From: Streptomyces sp. M92
GTDB taxonomy: Bacteria > Actinomycetota > Actinomycetes > Streptomycetales > Streptomycetaceae
Length of the DNA: 64,000 nt
Reading direction: 5' to 3'
Assembly: GCF_028473745.1 (NCBI RefSeq)
Contig: NZ_CP101137.1
Location: forward strand, 7,571,501 to 7,635,500
A program made the translations under genes and the position numbers. Positions 18,042 through 27,102 of this stretch are shown one piece after another; position 1 is the first letter of the stretch, and the number at the start of each line of letters is the position of its first letter. Under the pieces are notes generated by a model. The model was not told where the DNA came from. It worked only from the letters and a program-made list of their open reading frames with translations, and made no database searches.

Positions 18042-18956
18042 TCAGCCGCGGGTGATGTCGAACCGCAGTTGGAAGTTGCCGTCGCCGTCGCGTTTCACGC
18101 GTCCGCCCGTGATGCGGTGGGCGGACTTGCCCTTGAGGCCGTGGAGTTCGTTGAACGTGCGCACGATGTTCAGCGTCGACTTGCCGTTGACCGTGCGCAT
18201 GACGGCCTCGTACGTCTTCTGGTCCTGCTCCGTGAAGGTCAGCTCCGACTGGCCTTCCGGCAGGAGGGAGGTCAGGGTCTCCTTGGCCTGCGGGCCGGAG
18301 ATGTTCTGCCGGTAGATGCTGTCCGGCAACCTGTCCGGTACCTGGCCAGGATCGGTCCGCGCGCCGAGTTCCTTGGTGGCGGGCTTCGGCTTGATGCCCT
18401 CGCCACCGTCGAAGAGAGCGCTGGCCCGGGACCACTGGTGGACGAACGCTTCGCTCGCCGTGTACTTCTCCTGCTTGGAGCGGTAGTTCTCCATCATCAC
18501 CGCGACACTGCCGTGCTCGTCCCGGCCGTAGAGGTTCTGGAACCTCCCGCCGGCCTCCGGCTCGCCGCCCACCGAGTCGGTGGCGTTCGGCTTGTAGTCC
18601 GCGGTCTGTTCCTCCATCTCGACGAGTTGCTCGGGAATGGCACGGCCCAGTTCGGTCAGTGCCCGGGAGCGCTTGGCCCGGCTGGCGCCCCGCTCGCCCC
18701 CGGGCTTCTCCATCGCGTCGAGGTAGTGGCCCAGCCGGTCGGGGGCCGGATCCAAGGCCCGCTGCACCGGAGTGGCGGCGCCCATCGGGGCGGACTGCCG
18801 CCTCCAACGGGCCACGGCGTCGTTGCCCGCCCTGCCCTGCAGGGCGGTCATCGTGGCCGCCGAGGGCCGGTCGGCGAGGACGAGGGCGCTCTCGTCCTCC
18901 GTGTGGGCGGACTCCTGTGCCCCGTATCGGCTCGACGCCTTTCTGCGCAGACGCAC
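18042..18956 (-). CDS. Putative injection-system-type cargo/effector protein (uncharacterised)
   Basis: The GTG at 18956 is the best start, though its ribosome site (AAGGGGG, 12 bases away) is poor; it gives 304 residues. The N-terminal 55 residues are flexible and end with MTALQGRAGNDAVARWRR. This is the LQ-x-x-AGN-x-AV-x-R pattern I know from actinobacterial proteins associated with extracellular contractile injection systems and from DUF4157-type polymorphic toxins. The remaining 240 residues are charged and soluble, with no signal peptide, and I do not recognise a catalytic motif. KSAHRITGGRVKRD near the end suggests a compact alpha/beta C-terminal domain. No injection-system structural gene or immunity gene lies nearby. 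Confidence 0.6.
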   Translation of the reverse strand: MRLRRKASSRYGAQESAHTEDESALVLADRPSAATMTALQGRAGNDAVARWRRQSAPMGAATPVQRALDPAPDRLGHYLDAMEKPGGERGASRAKRSRALTELGRAIPEQLVEMEEQTADYKPNATDSVGGEPEAGGRFQNLYGRDEHGSVAVMMENYRSKQEKYTASEAFVHQWSRASALFDGGEGIKPKPATKELGARTDPGQVPDRLPDSIYRQNISGPQAKETLTSLLPEGQSELTFTEQDQKTYEAVMRTVNGKSTLNIVRTFNELHGLKGKSAHRITGGRVKRDGDGNFQLRFDITRG

Positions 18957-19108
18957 GGACCATCGCCCCCTTCGATTCTCGCCGCCATTGCACCCCGCCT
19001 GCGGCGGAACCGTCCAGGTCCGTACGGACAGGCATGAGCGCCCGATGCGTTGCCCTCGAACACCTGCGGGCGCAGCCGCCCTGGTGCGCCCGTGCCGCCC
19101 TCCTCCCC

Positions 19109-21979
19109 CTACTGCCGCCCCTCCCCCGCGTCCAACGCCTCCGCCAGCACCTCCGCCAAGTGCCGCCCCCGCACCCCGCCCAACTGCTCCAGCTGCGTCC
19201 GGCACGAGAAACCGTCCGCCAGGACCACCGCCCCGCCCGGCGCCTCGCGCACCGCAGGGAGCAGCTGGTCCTCCGCACAAGCCACCGACACCTCGTAGTG
19301 GCCGTCCTCGAAACCGAAGTTGCCCGCGAGACCGCAGCAGCCGCCGCTCAGCTCACCGGTCAGCCCCGCCGCCTCGCGCAGCCGGCGGTCGGCCGCGTCG
19401 CCCAGGACCGCGTGCTGATGGCAGTGGGTCTGGCCGGCCGCCGGGAGGTTCACGGCGGGCGGGGTCCAGTCGGGGGCGTGGCGTTCCAGGGCTTGTGCGA
19501 AGGTCAGGACCCGGGCGGCGAGGCGGGCGGCTCGCGGATCGTCGTGCAGCAGTTCGGGCAGGTCCGTGCGCAGGGCGGCGGCGCAGCTCGGCTCCAGGAC
19601 GACGACCGGCGCGGACGTCTCCAGCACCGGCGTCATCAGGTCCAGCGTGCGGCGCATCACCGCGCGGGCGCGGTCCAGCTGGCCCGTCGACACATACGTC
19701 AGGCCGCAGCAGACCCGGCCCCGGCGGGCGGTCAGCAGCGAGACCGCCGACCTCGACGTGCCGTCGCCGACCACGGCACGCCCGCTCAGCGTCGGTGGCA
19801 GCGCCACCCGCAGCCCCGCCGCCTCCAGCACCCGTACGGCCGCCCGGCCCACGGAGGGGGACAGGTGCTCGGTGAAGGTGTCGGGCCACAGGACCACCAG
19901 CTCTCCCTCGGCGACCGGCCCCCCGCGCCTCCGCCACCACCGGCTGAACGTCTCCCCCGCCAGCCGGGGGACGTCCCGCTCCCTGGCGATCCCGCCCAGC
20001 CGTTTCCCCGCCGCCGCCAACGGCCGCACGGAAGCGAGCGCGTTGACGACCGGAGTCACCCGCGCCCGCGCCGCCCAGCGCAGCCACACCGGCAGCCACC
20101 CCATCGCGTAGTGGGCGGCCGGGCGGCGGCGCCCCGCGTAGTGGTGGTGCAGGAACTCCGCCTTGTACGTGGCCATGTCGACCTCGACCGGGCAGTCCGA
20201 GCGGCAGCCCTTGCAGGACAGGCACAGGTCCAGGGCGTCCCGGACCTCCTGTGAACGCCAGCCGTCCGTCACCACCTCACCGGCGAGCATCTCGTGCAGC
20301 AGGCGGGCGCGCCCGCGCGTGGAGTGCCGCTCGTCCCCCGTCGCCCGGAAGGAGGGGCACATCACCGCCGAGCCGGTCACCGACGTCGTACGGCACTTCG
20401 CGACGCCGACGCAGCGGCGCACCGCCGCCGAGAAGTCGCCGCCGTCGGACGGGTAGCCGAACTCCACGTCCACCGGCTCGCGCGGCAGGACGGAGAAGCG
20501 GAGGTTCGTGTCGAGCGGGGCCGGGCGGACCAGCATCCCCGGGTTGAGGAGGTCGTCCGGGTCCCACACGCCCTTCGCGCGTTCGAAGAGGGCGACCGTC
20601 TCCTCGCCGTACATCCTCGGCAGCAGCTCCGCCCGTGCCTGTCCGTCCCCGTGCTCCCCGGAGAGCGAGCCGCCGTGCGCCACGACCACGTCCGCCAGCT
20701 CCTCGGAGAAGCGGCGGAAGCGGGCGACCCCGGCGTCCGTCAGCAGGTCGAAGTCGATGCGTACGTGGATGCAGCCGTCGCCGAAGTGGCCGTACGGCGT
20801 GCCGCGCAGGCCGTGGGCGGTCAGCAGCGCCCTGAAGTCCCGCAGATAGCCGCCCAGCCGGGCCGGGGGCACCGCGCAGTCCTCCCAGCCGGGCCACGCC
20901 TCCGCGCCGTCCGGCATCCGCGTCGCCGTACCGCTCGCGTCCTCCCGGACGCGCCACAGCGCCCGCTGCCCGGCCGGGTCGGTCACCACCAGGGCGTCCA
21001 CGGCGTCGCCCGCCGCCCTGACGACCGCCTCGGCGGCCGCCCGCGCCTGTGCCTCGGAGTCCCCGCCCGTCTCCACGAACAGCCACGCCCCGCCCCTCGG
21101 CAGTCCTTCCGTGGACGGGACCAGGTCCACCGCCATGCCCTCCACGGTCAGGGGCCCGAGGGGCAGCAGCCCGGCGGCCGCCTCCGCCGCCCCGGCCTCG
21201 TCGGCGTACCCGAGGACCGCCAGCGCACGTGCCCGCGGGGCCTCGACCAGCCGTACGACCGCCTCGGTCAGCACGCCCAGCGTGCCCTCCGAGCCGCAGA
21301 AGGAGCGGGCCACGTCCGCGCCGTTCTCCGGCAGCAGCGCGTCCAGCGCGTAGCCGGAGATGCGGCGGGGAAGGTCCGGGAAGCCGGTGCGCAGGCGCGC
21401 CAGGTCGCCGTCGACCAGCTCGCGCAGGCCCTGAGGCGCCCCCGCCCAGCCGGGTCCGAGCCGCGCCGGCCTGCCCCGCGCCGTGAGCACCGACAGCTCG
21501 CGCACGCTGTCCGCCGTCGTGCCCCACGCCACCGAGTGGGAGCCGCACGAGTTGTTGCCGATCATGCCGCCGAGGGTGCAGCGGCTGTGGGTGGACGGGT
21601 CGGGGCCGAAGCGCAGGCCGTGCGGGGCGGCGGCCTCCTGGAGGCGGTCGAGGACGAGGCCGGGCTGGACGACGGCCGTGCGGGCCTCCGGGTCCAGGGT
21701 GACCAGGCGGTTCATGTGCCGGGTGAAGTCCAGGACCACGCCGGTGCCGGTCGCCTGGCCGGCGATCGACGTGCCGCCGCCTCTGGCGACGACCGGCGTC
21801 CCGTGCGCCCGGCACACCTCCAGTACGGCCGCCACGTCGTCGGCGTCCCTGGGCGCCACCACGCCGAGCGGCACCCGGCGGTAGTTGGACGCGTCCATGG
21901 TGGTCAGCGCCCGGGACGTGACGTCGAATCCGACCTCGCCGCCGACGGCCCTGCGCAGTGCTGCCTCCAGATCGGTCAT
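19109..21979 (-). CDS. FAD-linked oxidase with Fe-S domain (D-2-hydroxyglutarate dehydrogenase-like)
   Basis: This 956-residue flavo-iron-sulfur protein joins three parts. The N-terminal PCMH-type FAD domain contains VARGGGTSIAGQATGTGVVL and LGGMIGNNSCGSHS. The FAD-oxidase C-terminal region contains YGHFGDGCIHVRI and SLSGEHGDGQ. The rest is a ferredoxin/CCG-type module with LCLSCKGCRSDCPVEVDM and CCGLAGNFGFEDGHYEVS. A second cysteine set (CRTT...VMCPSF) would hold another cluster. The layout matches YdiJ-type D-2-hydroxyacid dehydrogenases, which pass electrons to the quinone pool or a ferredoxin. The ATG at 21979 is chosen because the conserved domain begins there; its ribosome site is weak. 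It diverges from serC, consistent with oxidising 2-hydroxyacids made by the serine pathway. Confidence 0.9.
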   Translation of the reverse strand: MTDLEAALRRAVGGEVGFDVTSRALTTMDASNYRRVPLGVVAPRDADDVAAVLEVCRAHGTPVVARGGGTSIAGQATGTGVVLDFTRHMNRLVTLDPEARTAVVQPGLVLDRLQEAAAPHGLRFGPDPSTHSRCTLGGMIGNNSCGSHSVAWGTTADSVRELSVLTARGRPARLGPGWAGAPQGLRELVDGDLARLRTGFPDLPRRISGYALDALLPENGADVARSFCGSEGTLGVLTEAVVRLVEAPRARALAVLGYADEAGAAEAAAGLLPLGPLTVEGMAVDLVPSTEGLPRGGAWLFVETGGDSEAQARAAAEAVVRAAGDAVDALVVTDPAGQRALWRVREDASGTATRMPDGAEAWPGWEDCAVPPARLGGYLRDFRALLTAHGLRGTPYGHFGDGCIHVRIDFDLLTDAGVARFRRFSEELADVVVAHGGSLSGEHGDGQARAELLPRMYGEETVALFERAKGVWDPDDLLNPGMLVRPAPLDTNLRFSVLPREPVDVEFGYPSDGGDFSAAVRRCVGVAKCRTTSVTGSAVMCPSFRATGDERHSTRGRARLLHEMLAGEVVTDGWRSQEVRDALDLCLSCKGCRSDCPVEVDMATYKAEFLHHHYAGRRRPAAHYAMGWLPVWLRWAARARVTPVVNALASVRPLAAAGKRLGGIARERDVPRLAGETFSRWWRRRGGPVAEGELVVLWPDTFTEHLSPSVGRAAVRVLEAAGLRVALPPTLSGRAVVGDGTSRSAVSLLTARRGRVCCGLTYVSTGQLDRARAVMRRTLDLMTPVLETSAPVVVLEPSCAAALRTDLPELLHDDPRAARLAARVLTFAQALERHAPDWTPPAVNLPAAGQTHCHQHAVLGDAADRRLREAAGLTGELSGGCCGLAGNFGFEDGHYEVSVACAEDQLLPAVREAPGGAVVLADGFSCRTQLEQLGGVRGRHLAEVLAEALDAGEGRQ

Positions 21980-22089
21980 GGGTCCAGCATGAGTGCTTGT
22001 GGCTCGGCACAGGTCCGCAAGACGGAGATCTCGTCTCATCGGACGGACATGTCTTCGTCCGGTTTGGCCGACGGGATACGCTCCGGCAC

Positions 22090-23208
22090 GTGGCTGAGAT
22101 CCAGATTCCTGCTGACATCAAGCCCGCGGACGGTCGATTCGGCGCGGGTCCCTCCAAGGTGCGGGTGGAGGCGCTGGACGCCCTGGCCGCCACCGGTACG
22201 TCCTTGCTCGGCACCTCCCACCGCCAGGCCCCCGTCAAGGACCTGGTCGGCAAGGTCCGTGAGGGCATCTCCGAGCTGTTCCGGCTGCCCGACGGCTACG
22301 AGGTGGTCCTCGGCAACGGCGGCTCCACCGCGTTCTGGGACGTCGCGACCCACGGTCTGATCGAGAACAAGTCGCAGCACCTCACGTTCGGCGAGTTCTC
22401 CTCCAAGTTCGCCAAGGCCGCCAAGCTGGCGCCCTGGCTGGCCGAGCCGACCGTCGTCTCCGCCGACCCGGGTACCCACCCCGAGGCGCGGGCCGAGGCC
22501 GGCGTGGACGTGTACGCGTTCACCCACAACGAGACCTCGACCGGTGTCGCCATGCCGATCAAGCGGGTCGCCGGCGCGGACGAGGGCTCCCTCGTGCTGG
22601 TCGACGCGACGTCCGGCGCCGGCGGTCTGCCGGTGGACATCGCCGAGACCGACGTCTACTACTTCGCCCCGCAGAAGTCCTTCGCCTCCGACGGCGGCCT
22701 GTGGATCGGCGTCTTCTCCCCGGCCGCGATCGAGCGCGCCGAGCGCGTCCACGCGTCCGGCCGCCACGTCCCGGAGTTCTTCTCCCTGCCGACCGCGATC
22801 GACAACTCCCGCAAGAACCAGACGTACAACACCCCGGCCCTCGCCACGCTCTTCCTCCTGAACGAGCAGCTGGAGTGGATGAACGGCCAGGGCGGCCTGG
22901 ACTTCACCACCGCCCGCACCAAGGACTCCTCGACCCGCCTGTACTCCTGGGCGGAGGAGGCCAAGTACGCCACCCCGTTCGTCTCCGACCCGGCCAAGCG
23001 GTCCCAGGTCATCGGGACCATCGATTTCTCCGACGACATCGACGCCGCCGCCGTCGCCAAGGTGCTGCGCGCCAACGGCGTCGTCGACACCGAGCCGTAC
23101 CGCAAGCTCGGCCGCAACCAGCTGCGCGTCGCGATGTTCCCGGCGATCGACCCGGCGGACGTCGAGGCACTGACGAAGTGCGTCGACTACGTCATCGAGA
23201 ACCTGTAG
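22090..23208 (+). CDS. serC: Phosphoserine aminotransferase
   Basis: This PLP enzyme converts 3-phosphohydroxypyruvate and glutamate to phosphoserine in serine biosynthesis. The GTG at 22090 (AEIQIPADIKPADGRFGAGP) gives 372 residues, the length I recall for the actinobacterial enzyme. GAGPSKV is the phosphate-binding start. YYFAPQKSFASDGGLWIG carries the PLP lysine. LGTSHRQAPVKDLV and SLPTAIDNSRKNQTYNTP are characteristic of the actinobacterial subgroup. A good hairpin terminator follows at 23230. Confidence 0.95.
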   Translation: MAEIQIPADIKPADGRFGAGPSKVRVEALDALAATGTSLLGTSHRQAPVKDLVGKVREGISELFRLPDGYEVVLGNGGSTAFWDVATHGLIENKSQHLTFGEFSSKFAKAAKLAPWLAEPTVVSADPGTHPEARAEAGVDVYAFTHNETSTGVAMPIKRVAGADEGSLVLVDATSGAGGLPVDIAETDVYYFAPQKSFASDGGLWIGVFSPAAIERAERVHASGRHVPEFFSLPTAIDNSRKNQTYNTPALATLFLLNEQLEWMNGQGGLDFTTARTKDSSTRLYSWAEEAKYATPFVSDPAKRSQVIGTIDFSDDIDAAAVAKVLRANGVVDTEPYRKLGRNQLRVAMFPAIDPADVEALTKCVDYVIENL

Positions 23209-23229
23209 CCCCCGTAGGCACGACGACAG

Positions 23230-23262
23230 AGGGCGCCCGACGGATCAACCGCCGGGCGCCCT
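23230..23262. terminator. Bidirectional hairpin terminator after serC
   Basis: AGGGCGCCCG (23230-23239) pairs perfectly with CGGGCGCCCT (23253-23262) across a 13-base loop. It lies between the convergent serC and PD-(D/E)XK genes and can serve both strands. There is no U-tract, as is common in Streptomyces. Confidence 0.75.
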
Positions 23263-23279
23263 CCGCACATCCGGACGCC

Positions 23280-24191
23280 CTACTCCTCGGCGAACAGTTC
23301 CTCGGCGCGCTCCGCACTCAGGGAGCGGTCGAGCCAGGTCCCCAGGACGTCGAGATCAGTGCAGGCGGTGACCCGCTCCCGCACGGACTCGGGGACCTCG
23401 ACGCCCCGCACCTCGAGGATGTGCAGAATAGTCTCGGCCTTGCCCTCGGCCTTGCCCTTGGCGCGGCCTTCGAGCCAGGACTCCTCGACGATCGAGTTGC
23501 TGCCCGGGAAGTTCGGGGTGTAAGTGGCCATCAGATTCCTCCAGTAGTCGCGACCCGGGCCTTCGCCCAGTCCGATTTCGACGATCTCCGCCCAGTCCAC
23601 ACGGTCCACGTCTCCAGACCCGGACTTCTTCGCGTCGTCCGCCACTCCTGACGCCAGCGCGTCCAGTATCGCAGTCAGTCCCGGGTCCGATGCGTAGGCG
23701 AGTGCAGAGAAGACGGCGACTCCGAGGTCTCGGGCCGCCTCGTCCGGCTCCGTGATCACGGGGAGGATTCCAGGCCCCAGAACCAGCGGGAAAACGACCA
23801 TGCTCGTGTGGAACCCGCGACCGACACGGATCGGTTCCGCCGCCCACGACGCGGTCGCCTTGTCCTTGCACACCACCAGGAGAAACGGTGGCAACCGGTA
23901 CTTGGCGTACATGTGGGCCAAGTAGTACGTCCAGCTGTTGTGCTTGTCCGGGTCCGGCTTGCCCTGCGACTCGACGGCGAGCACGAAGCCGCCCTCCTCG
24001 CCAGGCACGTGCACCCGGAACACGCTGTCCACGCGGCGCTCAAGCGGCCTGATCTCGGTGAGATCGGTGTCCAGGGGTTCGATCGCGGTGTGCTCCGGAA
24101 ACCCGATGCCCGCCCGCGGCAACAGCCGGGCGAACAGCCCCGGATCCACCCGGAAGATCCGGTGCAACGCTTCATGCGGTGAACTGACCAT
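23280..24191 (-). CDS. PD-(D/E)XK nuclease-like protein (Rpn/transposase_31-like)
   Basis: This 303-residue protein has the PD-(D/E)XK pattern RRVDSVFRV ... GGFVLAVESQGKPDPDK, with Asp, Glu and Gln where the Rpn-type nucleases have theirs. A long helical region follows. The C terminus carries LEGRAKGKAEGKAETILHIL, a charged helix seen in many Streptomyces Rpn-like proteins, often annotated as hypothetical or as transposase-like. Such proteins occur in many copies per genome and may cut DNA or promote recombination. No DDE transposase or terminal repeats are present. It stands alone, convergent with serC. Confidence 0.75.
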   Translation of the reverse strand: MVSSPHEALHRIFRVDPGLFARLLPRAGIGFPEHTAIEPLDTDLTEIRPLERRVDSVFRVHVPGEEGGFVLAVESQGKPDPDKHNSWTYYLAHMYAKYRLPPFLLVVCKDKATASWAAEPIRVGRGFHTSMVVFPLVLGPGILPVITEPDEAARDLGVAVFSALAYASDPGLTAILDALASGVADDAKKSGSGDVDRVDWAEIVEIGLGEGPGRDYWRNLMATYTPNFPGSNSIVEESWLEGRAKGKAEGKAETILHILEVRGVEVPESVRERVTACTDLDVLGTWLDRSLSAERAEELFAEE

Positions 24192-24391
24192 GCGACGGAA
24201 CGTAATCGCGCGGCAACACTGTGGGCGGCATTCGACTCGGACTCAGCCGTACTAGTGGTCAGTCGTTGTCATGGCCTGAAGACTCCTCGGAACGGGCCCG
24301 CGGCACCTGGACCCATGGGTGGAGTCGGGGGTGGAGATCGGCCGCCGACCCGGTCACCACCCCCGGCTCCATCCCGTCGCTCCGATCCCCC

Positions 24392-25219
24392 CTACCGGCT
24401 CAGCCGCTGGAACCTCCGCACCGCCAGCGGCAGGAAGACCGCCGTCAGGATCACCGGCCACACCCCCGCCATCAGCAGCGCGTGCTGCTCGACCCAGGAG
24501 TCGCCGCCGCCGACCGGGGTGCCGAACAGGTCGCGGGCGGCCGCGGCCGTGGAGGAGATCGGGTTCCAGGCGGCCACCCAGCCCAGCCAGTCCGGCATGA
24601 GCTGCGGGGCGACGAAGATGCTGGAGATCATCGTGAGGGGGAAGGCCACGGCGAACAGCCCGCCCGCCGCCTCCGGGTTGGGGACCAGGAGGCCCAGCCA
24701 CACGCCGATCCAGATGAGTGCGAACCGCAGCCACAGCAGCAGCCCGAAGGCCGCCAGGAATCCCCAGCCGCCGTCCGGCCGCCAGCCCATGGCCATCGCC
24801 GTCAGCATCATGATGGCCAGCTCGGCGCAGGCGACGACCAGATCCGTGACCCCCCGTCCGGCCACCACCGCCGACGACGCCATCGGCATGGAGCGGAACC
24901 GGTCGATGACGCCCTTGGTGGAGTCGTAGACGACGACCGTCGCGGTGTTGATGAAGCCGAAGGCCATGGTCATCACGAACATGCCGGGCATCAGGAAGTC
25001 CTTGTAGTCCCCGCCGCCCGGCACCGTCATCGCGCTGCCGAAGACATAGCCGTAGAGGAGGACGGAGAGGATCGGGAAGCCCAGCTGCCAGGCGATGTTG
25101 ACGGGCTGGCGCTGGTAGTGGGTCAGGCCGCGGCGGACGATGTTGCCGCAGTCGGCCAGCAGCCAGTAGAGGCGGCCGCGCTCGGCGGCCGGGGCCGTCG
25201 TCGGGTCGAGGGCGCTCAT
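24392..25219 (-). CDS. ABC-2 type exporter permease (DrrB-like)
   Basis: This 275-residue membrane protein has six hydrophobic segments in the ABC-2 layout, including FPILSVLLYGYVFGSAM, FVMTMAFGFINTATVVVYD and VAFPLTMISSIFVAPQLMP. DSTKGVIDRFRSMPMA is the conserved DrrB cytoplasmic signature. It overlaps the ATPase gene by four bases, so the pair makes a two-component exporter. The divergent TetR regulator suggests induction by the exported compound, probably a drug-like small molecule. Confidence 0.92.
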   Translation of the reverse strand: MSALDPTTAPAAERGRLYWLLADCGNIVRRGLTHYQRQPVNIAWQLGFPILSVLLYGYVFGSAMTVPGGGDYKDFLMPGMFVMTMAFGFINTATVVVYDSTKGVIDRFRSMPMASSAVVAGRGVTDLVVACAELAIMMLTAMAMGWRPDGGWGFLAAFGLLLWLRFALIWIGVWLGLLVPNPEAAGGLFAVAFPLTMISSIFVAPQLMPDWLGWVAAWNPISSTAAAARDLFGTPVGGGDSWVEQHALLMAGVWPVILTAVFLPLAVRRFQRLSR

Positions 25220-26205
25220 GCCGCCACCGCCTCCTTCTCCGCGTGCCGCGCGGGCTCCGCGCCCGTACGGTGGCCGGTCAGGCGCAGGAACACGTCGTCG
25301 AGGCTCGGCCGGCGCAGGCCGATGTCCTCCACGGCGACGTGCTCGTCCTGGAGGGTGCGGGCCACTTCGGTCAGGGCCGACACCCGGTCGGTGACCGGGG
25401 CGTGCACGCGCAGCGCCTCCTCCTCCACCTCCGGTTCGCCCTCGCAGACCCGGGCGACCGTCTTCACCACCCCCGGGATCGCGGCACGGTCGGCGACCAC
25501 GACCTCGATCCGGTCGCCGCCGACCAGGTTCTTCAGCCCGTCCGGGGTGTCGTCGGCGATGGCCCGCCCCCGGTCGATGACGGTGATGCGGGAGGCCAGC
25601 TTGTCGGCCTCCTCCAGGTACTGCGTGGTCAGCAGCACCGTCGTGCCGCTCGCCACCAGGGCGCGGACCGAGTCCCAGACCTCGCCGCGGCTGCGCGGGT
25701 CCAGGCCCGTGGTCGGCTCGTCCAGGAACAGCACGGACGGGGCGAGGATCATCGAGGCGGCGAGGTCGAGACGGCGCCGCATGCCGCCGCTGTACTTGCC
25801 GACGCCCCGGTCGGCGGCGTCGGTCAGGTCGAACTGCTCCAGCAGCTCGACGGCGCGGGCGCGGGCGCGCCGGCCGCCCAGGTGGAACAGCCGCCCGAAC
25901 ATCTCCAGGTTCTGCCGGCCGGTGAGCACCTCGTCCACGGCCGCGTACTGCCCGGTGAGGCCGATCCGCGCCCGTACCTCACGGGCCTGCCGGGCGACGT
26001 CTAGGCCGGCGACCTCGGCGCGCCCGCCGTCCAGCCGGATCAGCGTGGACAGGATGCGCACGGCGGTGGTCTTGCCGGCGCCGTTCGGCCCCAGCAGCCC
26101 GTGCACGGTGCCCTCGCGGACGGCCAGGTCGAAGCCGTCGAGGGCCCGTTTGTCGCCGTACCTCTTCTCCAGCCCCTCGGCCCGTACCGCGTGTCCGTCG
26201 CTCAT
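25216..26205 (-). CDS. ABC exporter ATPase (DrrA-like)
   Basis: This 329-residue nucleotide-binding subunit starts at ATG 26205, with GAGGGGG upstream. Walker A is LLGPNGAGKTTAVRIL and the ABC signature is KYSGGMRRRLDLAASM. Walker B and the switch are SVLFLDEPTTGLDPRSR, and LLTTQYLEEADKLA contains the H-loop position as Gln. The roughly 90-residue C-terminal extension (VVADRAAIPGVVKTVARV onward) is typical of daunorubicin-type DrrA proteins. It works with the overlapping permease and is controlled by the divergent TetR gene. Confidence 0.95.
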   Translation of the reverse strand: MSDGHAVRAEGLEKRYGDKRALDGFDLAVREGTVHGLLGPNGAGKTTAVRILSTLIRLDGGRAEVAGLDVARQAREVRARIGLTGQYAAVDEVLTGRQNLEMFGRLFHLGGRRARARAVELLEQFDLTDAADRGVGKYSGGMRRRLDLAASMILAPSVLFLDEPTTGLDPRSRGEVWDSVRALVASGTTVLLTTQYLEEADKLASRITVIDRGRAIADDTPDGLKNLVGGDRIEVVVADRAAIPGVVKTVARVCEGEPEVEEEALRVHAPVTDRVSALTEVARTLQDEHVAVEDIGLRRPSLDDVFLRLTGHRTGAEPARHAEKEAVAA

Positions 26206-26234
26206 GGGTGGTCCCCCTCTCACTCCCTAACTGA

Positions 26235-26292
26235 GTACACCGTACCCGATTGCGCGTACACCGTACCCAGTTTTTGGGCGCGGACCTAGACT
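26235..26292 (+). promoter_or_regulatory. Divergent promoter with TetR direct-repeat operator
   Basis: Two identical 13-base sites, GTACACCGTACCC, lie at 26235-26247 and 26256-26268, exactly 21 bp (two helical turns) apart. They sit in the 93-bp space between the exporter and its TetR regulator. TAGACT at 26287-26292 ends six bases before the regulator ATG, so that transcript is probably leaderless. Each half-site has GTAC-GTAC symmetry. Repression of both promoters by the TetR protein is inferred. Confidence 0.7.
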
Positions 26293-26298
26293 GACCCC

Positions 26299-27102
26299 AT
26301 GGCAAGCGGTACGGAGACCAGTGGCAGCGGTGACGTCGGCCGCACCCTGGAACTGTTGTGGGACACCGGCCGACGGCCCAGCCGTGGGCCCAAGCCGGGG
26401 CTGACGCTGGAGCGGATCGTGGAGGCGGCCGTGGAGGTCGCCGACCGGGACGGGCTCGGCGCGGTCTCGATGCGCCGCATCGCCACCGAGCTGGGCACCG
26501 GCACCATGTCCCTGTACCGCTACGTCCCCGGCAAGGCCGAGCTCATCGACCTGATGCTGGACCGCGTGCAGCGCCCGTCCGAGGACCCCGGCGACCTGGG
26601 CGACGGCGGCTGGCGCGCGGCTCTGGAGGCGCTCGGTCACGCCACCCTCGCCCTCTACCGCCGCCACACCTGGCTGCTGGAGGTCAACCAGTCCCGGCCG
26701 ATCCTGGGCCCGGCCGCGCTCGACGGCATGGAGAAGGTGCTCGCCCGAATCAAGCCGATGGGCCTGACCGATCCCGAGCTGGTCTCGGCGATCGTCCTGA
26801 TCGACGGATACGTCGTCGGCGCCGCCCGCACGCAGGTGTACCAGGAGGAGGCGGAACGCACCTCGGGGCTCACCGACGCGCAGTTCTGGCAGGCCCAGGA
26901 ACCGGTGCTGGTGCAGGCCATGACCAGCGGCCGCTACCCCGTGCTGGCCTCCCTCTCCGAGGACGCCTTCGGCACCGGGTTCGACCACTTCGACTTCGGG
27001 CTGCAGCGCATCCTGGACGGGCTGGAGGTGCTGGTGGCCGCGCGGCGCGCGGCGGACGGGGCAGCCGCGGACCGGTCAGCGGCGGCGGAACACCCGTCGT
27101 AG
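26299..27102 (+). CDS. TetR-family regulator (TetR_C class) of the ABC exporter
   Basis: This 267-residue repressor has an extended N-terminal stretch. Its helix-turn-helix runs from LTLERIVEAAVEVADRDGLG to MRRIATELGTGTMSLYRYV (residues about 35-80), matching the tetracycline-repressor subgroup. The C-terminal domain (LEALGHATLALYRRHTWLLE, GFDHFDFGLQRILDGLEVL) fits TetR_C. It diverges from the drrAB-type operon across a 21-bp direct repeat that is the likely operator. Its 3' end overlaps the convergent surface-protein gene by 27 bases. Confidence 0.92.
   Translation: MASGTETSGSGDVGRTLELLWDTGRRPSRGPKPGLTLERIVEAAVEVADRDGLGAVSMRRIATELGTGTMSLYRYVPGKAELIDLMLDRVQRPSEDPGDLGDGGWRAALEALGHATLALYRRHTWLLEVNQSRPILGPAALDGMEKVLARIKPMGLTDPELVSAIVLIDGYVVGAARTQVYQEEAERTSGLTDAQFWQAQEPVLVQAMTSGRYPVLASLSEDAFGTGFDHFDFGLQRILDGLEVLVAARRAADGAAADRSAAAEHPS

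Noticed and set aside
18042..19280. 412-codon reading of the cargo-like gene
   Set aside because: The first 108 codons are low-complexity Gly/Arg sequence overlapping the end of the FAD/Fe-S gene region; the conserved part starts near the GTG at 18956.
24221..26230. 669-codon plus-strand frame over the ABC exporter
   Set aside because: Low-complexity Arg/Pro/Ser sequence opposite a clear DrrAB pair; no start signal.
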